A stretch of 64,000 nt of DNA from Melampsora larici-populina 98AG31 (Eukaryota > Basidiomycota > Pucciniomycetes > Pucciniales > Melampsoraceae), in the NCBI RefSeq assembly GCF_000204055.1, contig NW_006768826.1:63626-127625 (forward strand). The letters are read 5' to 3'. Each line of letters opens with the position of its first letter. Within the stretch, counting starts at the first letter, position 1. Shown here piece by piece: positions 48,001-58,300 of the stretch. The position numbers and the translations under genes were made by a program. The notes under the pieces were generated by a model. That model saw only the letters and a program-made list of their open reading frames with translations. It ran no database searches and was not told the DNA's origin.

Positions 48001-50481
48001 GCCACGGGCAAGGTTTGGTCTGTTATTGATCAGACTAACTCCTTTTTTCAAGATCGAATGAGAGAGGAGGATATTCCTCTGACAGCGGTAAAGACACCAT
48101 GGGGGTTATATGAGTGGGTCGTGATGCCTATGGGGCTCACGAATGGACCAGCCACACATCAAGCGCGTAATGAGGAGATTTTGGGGGATTTGGTAGGCAA
48201 GATTTGTGTGGTTTATATAGATGATATTGTCATTTTTTCACAGACGGTGGAGGAACATGAAGAACATTTGCGTATGGTTTTGGAGCGCCTCAGACGCGCC
48301 AAGCTTTATTGTTCAATTAAGAAAAGTAAGCTTTTTCGAAAACATATTCATTTTTTGGGTCATGATATTAGTGAATTGGGTATTTGTCCGGATGAAGAAA
48401 AGGTAGAAAAGATTTCAAAATGGAGATCACCAAGAAGTTCAAAGGAGTTGTTGAAATTTTTAGGAACGGTACAGTGGATGAAGAAATTTATTGATGGTCT
48501 CTCACAGTACGTAGGTACGCTATCACCGCTAACAAGTACATCACTGAAAGGAAAACCGTTCAAGTGGGGCAAGCTAGAAGAGGATGCTTTTGAGAACATC
48601 AAGCGACTTATTACAACACTTCCGGTACTTCGAAACTTGGACTACGAATCAGGAGAACCCATTTGGCTATTCACCGACGCCAGTGGGAACGGCCTAGGAG
48701 CCGCGTTGTTCCAAGGAGCTCAATGGGACACAGCATCACCAGTAGCCTACGAGAGTCGTACCATGAACCCCGCTGAGAAGAACTGTCCAGTTCATGAACA
48801 GGAACTGCTAGCAGTCATCAACGCTCTTAATAAATGGAGGCTGCTATTGTTAGGTATGCGAGTGAATGTCATGTCTGATCACCATTCACTTACTACTCTC
48901 TTGACTCAACGAAACCTCAGCCGCCGACAAGCCAGATGGCTTGAAACTCTGTCACAATTTGATCTGGATTTTCGCTATCTCAAAGGTCAGGATAATTCGG
49001 TGGCAGATGCTCTATCTCGTCGGGACGATGTGGCATTCTGCGAGGTTCGGGCAGGACTGACTCCAGACGACGTGCACGCCATTCGCAAAGGGTACGACGA
49101 TGATCCTTTCTGTGTCAAGTTACGTAAAGTCTTACCACTACGCGATGATTGTGTCATGAAAGACGATTTCATGTACCTTGATGAGCGTCTGGTTATTCCA
49201 CATGACGGACAACTGCGTCACGAGCTAATTGACCAAGCTCATACAGCATTAGGACATTTGGGCACTTTCAAGACACTAACCCGACTTCGAAGTACATTTT
49301 TTTGGCCAGGAATGGCGAAGGCGGTGGAAAATCAATTGAAAGTGTGTGATTCCTGTCAACGGAACAAGGCTAGGACAACGTCGACGTCGGGCAAACTGCA
49401 AAGCACGCCGGTACCAGCGGAGCCAATGGAAAGTATAGCCATCAATTTCATTGGCCCATTCCCAAAAGTGTCTGGATATGATATGATCCTTTCGGTGACT
49501 TGCAGATTAACAGGCTTCGTCAGACTGATCCCAACTTCGCAACGAGACACGGCGGAACGGTCGGCGTCACGTTTGTTTCAGGCCTGGTCATCAATCTTTG
49601 GGTTGCCAAAATCAATGGTTGGGGACCGTGATAAAGCCTGGACGTCGAGATTCTGGGGACGTCTGCACGAACTCTTAGGCGTAAAAGTCAATCTGTCAAC
49701 TTCTTACCACCCGCAAGCGGACGGACGGAGTGAGCGGTCGAACAAGACCATTGGTCAAATCTTGCGGCACTTAGCAGGTGAGAAGCACGGTAAATGGCTT
49801 CATTCATTACCATCAGCGGAGTTTGCTATCAATTCAGCTACAAACAGTTCGACGGGAATTAGCCCTTTTCACTTCGTCTATGGGCGGGTTCCACGCTTAT
49901 TTCCGGTAGAATCTCCTCTGCAAAACGAAGAAGAAGATGTCAAGCACTGGATAGAGCGACGACAAACTGAATGGGCCACCTGGCGAGACTGATTATGGTG
50001 TAGTCGAGTAAATCAAGCATCGCAGTATAACCTACGACGTCGAGAAGGTCAACCTTTTCAAATAGGTGATCAGGTGATGATTGATAGCGCAGATAGGCAG
50101 CAGGTAGTTGCAGGAGAGTTCAAGGGAGTTGGTAAACTTCGTGCGAGGTATGATGGTCCGTACGATGTGCTGGAAGTACTAAATGGCGGACGGGATTACC
50201 GGCTCCAACTCCACCCCGACGATCACTCCTTCCCAGTGTTCCACATCTCAAAGCTGAAACTATACCACTTGGAACCGGACGACACACTGGATCGCATTGC
50301 AACCATGACTTTGGTTTCGTCACAACCGGACTCAACCCCAGGAGTGACTCGAGAGGAGCCCATGGGGCATGCTAGGACTTGTGACGAGGGGGTGTGCATT
50401 AATTTAGATGCGTTAGCACCCCCGCAATGTGAGTGTGATATTTCCTTCTCATCATGTAGTAAAGAAACAGTCGACAAGTGA
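45019..50481 (+). pseudogene. Gag-pol polyprotein of element B, two TGA codons and integrase D-to-N change
   Basis: Starts at ATG 45019 (MSGNLSLKPDNYLDD). Gag runs to a TGA at 46789-46791 (RYHEYL, then RSGICAMC), where element A reads CGA. Pol is in the same frame and continues with the Cys cluster (CAMCKEKCNNPTC), protease IDSGAG, reverse transcriptase YIDD (48213-48224), RNase H TDASGNG, the integrase zinc region and a DDE core to a second TGA at 49990-49992. The same frame then continues to 50481 (VMIDSADRQQVV, HPDDHSFPVFHISKLKLYHL). The first catalytic Asp of the integrase is Asn here (codon AAT 49444-49446; element A has GAT at 15543). The gag/pol TGA is followed by C, a context that can be leaky, so partial readthrough cannot be excluded. 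Confidence 0.92.
50388..50423 (+). other. Conserved hairpin, element B copy 1
   Basis: GGGGGTG pairs with CACCCCC, and GCAT with ATGC inside. Followed by GCAATGTGAG as in the other three copies. Still within the coding frame (GVCINLDALAPPQCE). Confidence 0.75.
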
Positions 50482-50648
50482 TGTATCTCTCTAAATAACA
50501 GTGCACAGTTGAAAAACACACCGATGGACGAAAAGAAATCCGTGGAACCCTCACTAATTGCGGTCACAGAGCTGACTTTGTTACTTCCGAAAACATCCCC
50601 ATCCGGTTTTGAATTGGAGCCCTTGGGGCACGCTAGGACAAGTGACAA

Positions 50649-50683
50649 GGGGGTGTGCGTCGAGTTGACGCGCTAGCACCCCC
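50649..50683 (+). other. Conserved hairpin, element B copy 2
   Basis: GGGGGTG/CACCCCC outer stem and GCGTC/GACGC inner stem: relative to GCATC/GATGC in element A one A-T pair is replaced by G-C. It lies beyond the pol stop and one base short, so it is not under coding constraint. Followed by GCAATGTGAG. Confidence 0.75.
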
Positions 50684-51098
50684 GCAATGTGAGTTTGTTA
50701 TTGTTTTCAATCAATGCGTATTTGGGAAAAGGCTCGCAAGCACAATTCTTTTTGAATTAACAGGATTATCAAATCTACGGCATTAATTGACTTCAAGATT
50801 TTCATCAAGAACATCAAATGAGAAATGACATCAAGACATCAAGACAATCAAGCAACAATTATACTTCAAGAAAAATTAGCATAAGCGCAAGAATAATCAC
50901 GACATCAAATGATCACATTTTATTCCTTTTTTTTCCTTTCTTTACAATTTTAGTTTCTATTTTTAATTTTCTCTATTTCAGTTTCTCTAATTAAAAATTT
51001 TTTGGGGCGAGTTATGCCATTTTTTTTTCCTTTTTTCAATTTTTAATTTTACTCAAATTACTCAAGACCATTTCATTTCATTCAGTATCATTTTTTTT

Positions 51099-51111
51099 AA
51101 GGAAGGGAGGG
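51099..51111 (+). other. Polypurine tract of element B
   Basis: AAGGAAGGGAGGG immediately upstream of the 3' LTR. Confidence 0.85.
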
Positions 51112-51464
51112 TGTAAGGGATATGCACATAACATTAGGACATGGGATTAGGAGTATGGGATTAGATAGACTGCACATATGTTTCTCCTCTCAACCCAGCT
51201 CCAAAGAATCTTCACTCTTCGAGAGCCATACTTGGGATTCTTTGGAGCTAGGTGAGCATCTCTCTCTCTTTGGTTGTTTTCTCTTGTTCTTATATCTGTT
51301 AGGAGGATCACTGACTCTTCGAGAGCCATACTTGGGATTCTTTGGAGCTAGCTCGTAATCAAAATATAACGAAGTTCTAAGTTTAAAATCCCGCTCTAGC
51401 GCTCTCCCTGAGTCATCCTCCGGAAAGATTCCGGATCTCTAGTGAAGGCTACCAGAGCCTTACA
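51112..51464 (+). repeat. 3' LTR of element B
   Basis: 353 bp, same sequence as the 5' LTR by eye; followed by the ATCTT duplication. Confidence 0.97.
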
Positions 51465-51710
51465 ATCTTGACCGTAATGACGTAGGAGGCCTGTCAGAGG
51501 CGTGTGGGATACCACCAAGCGAGAGGTGGTATTGGAGGGTATGGGAGTTCGATCGGCAGGGAGGTGGTATGGGAAAAAAACTGGATCGGCGCTCTGATTC
51601 GATATGGTTGGAGATGGGGAAATGTTTCATTGAGGAGTGGGAGGAGACTTGAGATAACCCCGGGGACGTTACCCTGATACATGCCCGGCCCACGGGCCTT
51701 GACCCCATAC

Positions 51711-52129
51711 GGGGTCGCCAAGTCGCAACTTGGCGGCCCCGGAGTCAAAACCGGATACTCTTGAGATGTGTGAAAACCTCGGGTAATTCTGAGTTTTCAA
51801 GATGGGGTCGCCAAGTCGTGACTTGGCGGCCCCGGGTGTTCCGCGATATCCGAGCACTACCCGACTACGACACGCTACGGGGCCGCCAAGTCACGACTTG
51901 GCGACCCGGGATGCCCCTTCAATTGGGGATCCCGACAAAAGACGGGGCCGCCAGGTCGCGACTTGGCGGCTCCTTTAGGTCATCCCAATCAAAAAGGGTC
52001 GCCAAGTCGTGACTTGGAGGCCCCGTCTATTTCACATCCTCACACGCCAGGGCCGCCAAGTCACGACTTGGCAACTCCTTTGGGTCATCACAATCCAAAA
52101 GGGTCGCCAAGTCGTGACTTGGCGGCCCC
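51711..52129. repeat. Cluster of seven 30-bp palindromes
   Basis: Copies at 51711, 51804, 51879, 51944, 51995, 52049 and 52100. Core CGCCAAGTCGTGACTTGGCG, with centre variants CGCAAC, CACGAC and CGCGAC. Outer bases GGGG(T/C)CGCC and GGCGGCCCC extend the stem to 12-15 bp. Copies 3 and 6 are in the reverse orientation. The last four copies also share spacer text (CTCCTTT.GGTCATC.CAATC.AAAA), showing a higher-order duplication of about 105 bp. No protein is convincingly encoded here. Confidence 0.9.
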
Positions 52130-52204
52130 GTTAATTTTTGGGACGCTAGAATCTACCCGGCCATATTTGGGGACACCGCTGTTTTGTGGAACAAACCCCT
52201 CTCA

Positions 52205-52430
52205 TTATATTCACTCCACCTGGAATCACCCTCAAGATATATATTTGAGGGTGTTTCCAAACCATCTTTCCCGGTATGATTAACCTGTGACAACAAGTTA
52301 ATCATACCAGGTAGCAAAATTTAAAAAGAAAATTGGGGTTAGTAATGTTTATTTTTGGTTTTCTTCCTTTTCATGGTCCAGTGGGGTCTTGCAACCATCA
52401 ATCATCAATTGATGATTGTGAAATTTCAAG
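52205..52430. repeat. Further palindromes
   Basis: CACCCTCAAG...TTGAGGGTG (about 52216-52243), CCGGTATGATTAAC...GTTAATCATACCAGG (about 52270-52311) and ATCATCAATTGATGAT (about 52400-52416). Each has a different stem from the 30-bp family but continues the palindrome-dense stretch. Confidence 0.75.
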
Positions 52431-52703
52431 CACTCTCATTTTACTCGGTACTCTATAAATGCCCAAAAATAAATGTAGTTTGTGTGTTCAAATATTTCCA
52501 TTAGAATAATGCAATACATTGTATATTGATCCCTGCCTACCCAAGATAAATATTCTTCATTAAAACCATAATTTGTTGATCAAATTCCCCAAAAGGAGAC
52601 CACACAATAAAAAACTCAAGTTTTCACTTCCAAAGGATGACTTGACCCATGATACCATCATGACTTGACATCAGAAGGTCACCATGGAGCAAGTCATCCT
52701 GTT

Positions 52704-52722
52704 GTATATATATATATTTGTT
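52704..52722 (+). promoter_or_regulatory. TATA run with CT-rich leader
   Basis: TGTATATATATATATTTG is followed by a C/T-rich leader (CACACTCCCCAACCTCCCCC), a common fungal core promoter look, about 185 bp before the ATG at 52892. Confidence 0.4.
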
Positions 52723-52891
52723 CAGTCCACACTCCCCAACCTCCCCCTCAATCCAAACTTCTCAAATCAAATCACCTCCCTCTGGGCTTATATTGTCTTC
52801 ACTTCAAATTTTTCTTTCACCAAAGCATCCTCAATCAAATATCTTCAGGCCCTCACAATTTATTCAGCGCTTTTTCACATCATCTCATTAC

Positions 52892-53132
52892 AATGGACCC
52901 AAGAGAAGCACAACAAATTGGGAGAACTATTCAAAGAAACTATATTCTTTACGCACATGCACAAAATATTAGATTGGTCAAAGATATGTGGGAGTGTAGA
53001 ATGCGGCTTGTTCAGCTTCAAGACAAGGCTCAAGGAAAACCTGAACCCTTCAGTGTTATTTTGTTGATTGAAATGACTTGTCATTTCAAACAAGTTGTAC
53101 AGGAGGCTAGAGACTTTCTTTTTGACATCTGA
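52892..53132 (+). CDS. Small orphan protein, 79 aa
   Basis: ATG 52892 (MDPREAQQIGRTIQRNYILY) to the stop at 53130-53132. Predominantly helical (MWECRMRLVQLQDK, HFKQVVQEARDFLFDI), no Cys, no signal peptide. The same frame is open further upstream, but this ATG follows the CT-rich leader best. A donor-like GTAAGT at about 53175 follows the stop. No family recognised. Confidence 0.4.
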
Positions 53133-53134
53133 TC

Positions 53135-53984
53135 CATTTCAGTGCATCAGTCAATTCATCCAATGGCATCCAATGTAAGTCTAACCCTAACCCCAACAAT
53201 AATCTGAGAGGATTGTTACTAAATATATCCAATGCTTCTTGTCTCCTTTGCTTTCACAGCAATTTTGATGCCAGTGTGAATACAAGGTGGCCAGAGTATG
53301 GGAAAAATTAGGTCTATATACATCATATGCTTGTTTGCTGCTTTGGAATTTTGGCAAGATCAATGCTCACAAAACGGAAGATTAGCATAGATGAAAGAAA
53401 ATAATGGCAACATGGGTCATATTGGACATGAGATCAAGTGTCAAATAATTGACTTCTCCTCAACATTTATTTATCAAAACAATTTTTTTTCCTTGTGTCA
53501 TTTTGACACCCTTCCTACTCTGAACCAACTTGTTCATTATGCTGAAGAAATTGTCTTGATGTCAAGTGTCTGTTGGGTTTCCATTGAATTACTTCAAGAA
53601 ATATATGCCTGCTTGCAACTTGTTCTCTAGCATGCCCTACATGCAGCCAGTGCCTACCATGAGCCACACACTGGCCTCCTCCAGTTTTTTGCCACTATTC
53701 ATCATTTGGCCAATTAGGGGTGAGACCCACTTGGATTTGCAAACAATCTGCCCACAGTTTTGAAGACAAAGGGATCAGTTTTAACCCATAATAAAACCAA
53801 TCCCTCTGCTCCCAAATCATTCCTCCCACTAACCATCCACTTTCAACTGCTTCATCTAGTCTGAAATTCATTATAACCTCATTCTCCACTCAAATCGTAT
53901 CAACAAACATTCAAATCCTTTTTTTAATATATCATTTAATCTACAAATCTTCAATCAAACTTTACCAAAACCCAGGTTCCAGCA
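53135..53984. other. No convincing gene
   Basis: AT-rich with short frames only; possible 3' or intron sequence of neighbouring small genes. Confidence 0.35.
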
Positions 53985-54275
53985 ATGGAAGGAAACTCAG
54001 GTATTTTCATACATCCTAACCTTGTGCATCCCAGTCACCTTGTGCATCAACTAATTTCAAGCATTCCATCTCTATCACATTCAGGAGATACTAGCACTGG
54101 GTCAGGCACTGCATCTGGATCTGGCCCTGCAGCCATGGAAATTGATCCCATCATGGATCTACGGAATGCGAGACGTTCCAAAGTGACAATGCGAAATTTC
54201 AAAAATCACAATCCCCGGGTGCAAAATTCAAAAATCAAAGACAAAACTACAGAAAATACTCAAATACAGGGATAA
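53985..54275 (+). CDS. Small orphan protein, 96 aa
   Basis: Starts MEGNSGIFIHPNLVHPSHLV, with a Gly/Ser/Thr linker (GDTSTGSGTASGSGPA) and a basic C-terminal third (RNARRSKVTMRNFKNH). The C-terminal coding runs into AT-rich AAAATCAAA repeats and may be frayed. No family recognised. Confidence 0.3.
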   Translation: MEGNSGIFIHPNLVHPSHLVHQLISSIPSLSHSGDTSTGSGTASGSGPAAMEIDPIMDLRNARRSKVTMRNFKNHNPRVQNSKIKDKTTENTQIQG

Positions 54276-54639
54276 AACCCCTGTACCAGAGTAAAAATCA
54301 TGGCAGAAACACATTTTTGCCCAAATTTCCAGTGGTCGGCACCGTTTTCATTGCATTGTCACCTTTCAACAAAAAGTACCAGCAACACCAAAAATCAAAA
54401 AATCAAAAACATAAAATCAAAAAACATAAAATACAGTTCTCAAACTGTACAACTCAAACACCAATGTTAGATTCTACCGCAGCCAAAAACCACATGTTGG
54501 CCAACTAGCTACAAGCTCAGTCTCACAGGTATCAACACCTCCGACCGGAGACATTCTACCATCTGTCTCAAGAGCTTCAAAGACCTGCTTCCTGTCTCGC
54601 TCTCCTCCAAAACCCTCTTCCACCATCATCAATCCTCTT

Positions 54640-54870
54640 TGATTGCCCTTGATCTTCTCCAATCTTTGTCAACCGTTCTTGATCTTCCTCAATCTTCATT
54701 ATCCGTCCTCGATCTTCATCTTTCTTCGTCAACCGTCTTTGATCTTCCTCAATCTTCGTCAACTGGCCTCGATCATCATCAATCTTTGTCAACTGTCCTT
54801 GATCTTCTTCTTTCTTCGTCATCCGTCCTCAATCTTCATCTTTCTTCGTCAACCGTCCTCAATCTTCCTT
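54640..54870. repeat. About 30-bp minisatellite
   Basis: Roughly eight units of CTTGATCTTC.TCAATCTTCRTCAACCGTC type. As 30 is a multiple of three, frames on both strands stay open (minus strand: repeated EDQGQLTKI-like decapeptides), so the reading frames here are not good evidence of genes. Confidence 0.85.
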
Positions 54871-54880
54871 ATTGACCACC

Positions 54881-55170
54881 TAGCTGCTAGGTGACCTTAA
54901 AAGTAAGGCCACCTAGCAGGTAGGTGGCCAGCCCATCGCACGATCACTAGGTGATAGTGCGATGGAGCAACCCAGGGCCGAGACCGCGTCTCGGCCCCGG
55001 ACCGGGATCCTGTGCCATTGCACAATCATCGAGTGATCGTGCGATGGCACAGGCACCTAACCGCTAGGTAGGTGTATTTGATTTAACCACCTAGAGATTA
55101 GGTGGTTAAATCACTATTAAACCACCTAATCTGTAGGTGGTTAAAGACATAGCCTTGGACTGGGAGTCAA
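54881..55170. repeat. Cluster of about eight unlike palindromes
   Basis: Back-to-back inverted repeats: CACCTAGCTGCTAGGTG, GGCCACCTAGC..GTAGGTGGCC, CCATCGCAC...GTGCGATGG, GGGCCGAGACCGCGTCTCGG (ending CCC), TGTGCCATTGCAC...GTGCGATGGCACA, CACCTAACC..TAGGTAGGTG, AACCACCTAGAG (then TTAGGTGGTT) and AACCACCTAATCTGTAGGTG (ending GTT). Stems differ, but most use an ACCTA/TAGGT core. Hardly any unpaired sequence lies between them. Confidence 0.85.
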
Positions 55171-55379
55171 GATTCGAATTCGATTCCATCCTGTCTAATC
55201 AAGTGTCCCAACTTTCAATCCAACCCGATTATTGATCATCAAACAACTCATCGACTCAACTCACTTTCCCAATAAACGAATTGCTTGTTATTTGAGTAAG
55301 CGCTTTCAAGATACGATCAACTCCATTTAAATCATGACATCCTTCACTGACTTATGTATTCTTTCACCTTTTAGTAAGC

Positions 55380-58300
55380 ATGTCTTACGAAACGCGTGCT
55401 TCGCCACCTCAACTCAACTTCGATGAGTTGAAATCCCAGGCCTCCTCCGTTTCGGAAACGGATTCCGAAGGATCAAGACCAAAAACGAACAACATCATCG
55501 GGACTCAGCCGAAGTTCACCGCCCCTTTGTTCCAAACGTTTTCGCAAGCTCCTTCCGCCCCGGGCCCTTTTGATGTGGTTCGAAAAGTCGGCTTATCCAA
55601 TAATGAAGTCCAAGAGATAACTAAGGAGGAGTATTATCGCAATGTCCATTCGACTTCCCGGATTCTCAAAGAACAGCTGAGTGTGGCTGGTCTTCCACCA
55701 CAAGTATACGACCTAATTGAGCAGGCTGGACAGGCATGTGATGATGCTTTCCAAGGTGAAACATTTCCCATTTGGTAATGGGAAAGGTCAAGAACTGATC
55801 ATTTCTACCTCATTCCAGATATCGAGCGTGGAAAACAACCTCCTACTCACCCGAATGTCAAAGTGATCTGGATCACAGATGATTCTCCGCCTCCGCCCAA
55901 CGGAAGACGGTCTGAACGGACTCGTGATGCAGTTCCGAGCTACTCCGGAAACCAGTTACGATCGAAGCGAAACCGATTGAACCTCACTTCGAAACCCAAA
56001 GCCCCTGTTACAAACGAAGATCACGATTCAAACGAAGATGCCCCAGGTGAAGATGATGATGAGGACCAGGAGGAAGAGGATGTCCAAGTTGATGGATTAG
56101 GACCTATTGAAGGAAAAAAACAAATTACAGAAGATGAAGAAAACAAAGATGATGATGAGGACCAGGAGGAAGAGGATGTCCAAGTTGATGGATTAGGACC
56201 TATTGAAGGAAAAAAACAAATTACAGAAGATGAACAAATCGATGTGAATATTGATGATGATGATGGCACTCAAGATGAACACGCAAACAACCCACCTCAC
56301 TTGAGTCAACGTAAGGTAAACAAACTGGTCATTCAAACCTCTTCAGATTTAGATGGTGAACCGCTTTTGTCATCTAAATCTTCTCCTCCTCCCGAATCGA
56401 CGAGTGCGCCTTCTCCATCTCCTCAAACCGAACCTCCTCCTGAGGAAAACGCTTCAGATACTGAACTCGCTCTTCTGCGATTGAGAGAACCGCGATCTTC
56501 ACCGGTTTCGGAAGTGTCACCTGAACATATTACTCATCACGACGATAGCCAAACGGCCGAAAGAGGAGTGCTAGATCATTCAGGACAACATGGTCCTGAA
56601 TCATTACCTGCAGACGTTGATTCAAGACTTGCGGAAGCTTGACTTAACACGGTGAATTTGAATTCACAACAATCCACTATGGTTCTCCCATCTGAGACCA
56701 TTCCATCTGATGGAATCCCGAAGACACCCAATGTCATATCGCCTGGAAATGCTCATGACAGCACGGTTCAACCTCTCACTGACACTACAAGAAAGATAAT
56801 ATTTTCTGGGCAGAAAATTAAATTATTGATACACAAAAATATTGAGAGGCCAGGAGGAGAGCAAAAAATGAATAAAAATATGCATCTTGTTCCCTGCGTT
56901 GAGAACTTCACTCTGCATATTTTTCCGTATTTTTACAGTCCATATTGATAAGTGTACTAACAATAAACCTTCACAATCATCCAATTACAACCTGTAACAA
57001 GCACTGAAATTTGGCTCATTAGTGTTTAGAGAAACTTTTGATTTCTGAAAATACTCATAACTTTTTCAATTCCGGTCCAAAACGCTCGATTTTGGGTGCA
57101 TTGGTAAGCTGGAATTGTCCTCCAAATAGTTCATAATAGGACCACACAGCATGCTGGTCTGCTAAAAAAGATATCATCTTTTTTATACATTTGTACATAC
57201 AGATCCATAGAATGATTGTCATACTAGCTACATAGTTCTTGATCTTATGAAAGTTCGAGAGGAAGAGTTCAGCATTCTAATGCACTTAAAATCGAGTGTT
57301 TTGAGGCAGATTTGACAAAGTTATAGGTGTTTTCAGAAATCAAAAGTTTCTCTAAACACTAATGAGGCAAATTTCAGTGCTTGTTACAGGTTGTAATTGG
57401 ATGATTATGAAGGTTTATTGTTAGTACACTTATCAATACGGACTGTAAAAATATGGAATAATATGGAGAGTGAAGCTCTCACCGCAGGGAACAAGATGCA
57501 TAATTTTATTTATTTTTTGCCCTTCTCCTGGCCTCTCAATATTTTTGTGTATCAATAATTTAATTTTCTGCACAGAAAATATTATATTTAGTGTAGTGTG
57601 AACTCATCAAGAATCATATTGGTGAGTTTGTATTTTACACTCAGCCAGGAACTTCTCAGAGTAAGACCTCCATAGCTAAATCCTTTATGCTTTCAATTAT
57701 CCTCATTGTGACCTTTGGCTTTCTGACATAGATTCCGAAGTTCAAATCACACCTTGTGAAGATCCCATGGATTTAGACATCCCTGTCTTTGACTCGACTG
57801 ACCTTGGTACCATTCCAACCACAACTGACTCCGATACTTTGGAGATTGGATTTATACTCAAACACCACAAAATCTTCAGCGCAAGCTTTACAGAATTTCC
57901 ACCCAAGAAACTTCCTTCAGCCACCTTTGCAAAAGGAAGAGATAGTGCTTTCTCTCTGATCTCCATGAGGCTTGATCACATTCCACTCCTCGAGAAGCCA
58001 TCCTTTCAATTGCCTCTGGGGACTCATTTTTCAGGCAGCAAGATGACTAATTCTGCTTGGCTCCAATTTGTGAATGAGCAGGGTGAGTACACATGAATGA
58101 ATAATGAGTCCAGCAAACTCTTATGCTTTTTTTTTGTCACAGGGCTACAATTCTTCACTCCTGCTGAAGGTGAATTGCTGTTTAGCTCTGAAATATGGAG
58201 CCCTTCTTTGTTTCAAGAATCTTTCAATCTGGACCTGGATTCAAATTTATGGCCTTTTCAATTATGGCGGACTGTGCGGCCTACTGGATGTCCTTCCCAA

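Larger units (their letters stand above)
44458..51464 (+). mobile_element. Ty3/gypsy LTR retrotransposon B, full length 7007 bp, TSD ATCTT
   Basis: LTRs at 44458-44810 and 51112-51464 are both 353 bp and identical as far as I can read. Target duplication ATCTT at 44453-44457 and 51465-51469. The polypurine tract AAGGAAGGGAGGG directly precedes the 3' LTR. The coding order gag-protease-RT-RNaseH-integrase matches element A, of which it is a diverged relative. Identical LTRs imply a recent insertion, yet the coding region has two TGA codons and a changed integrase catalytic residue. Confidence 0.97.

Noticed and set aside
51711..52129. CRISPR-like array
   Set aside because: Repeats are palindromic, variable, in both orientations with irregular and partly duplicated spacers, and the genome is fungal.
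54577..54894. Repetitive open frames (EDQGQLTKI-like decapeptides and their complements)
   Set aside because: They come from a 30-bp minisatellite that keeps all frames open; no start context or homology supports a gene.
55148..55200. tRNA-like or SINE-like sequence (GGGAGTCAAGATTCGAATTC)
   Set aside because: A B-box-like word and a hairpin are present, but no A-box, acceptor stem or cloverleaf could be built.
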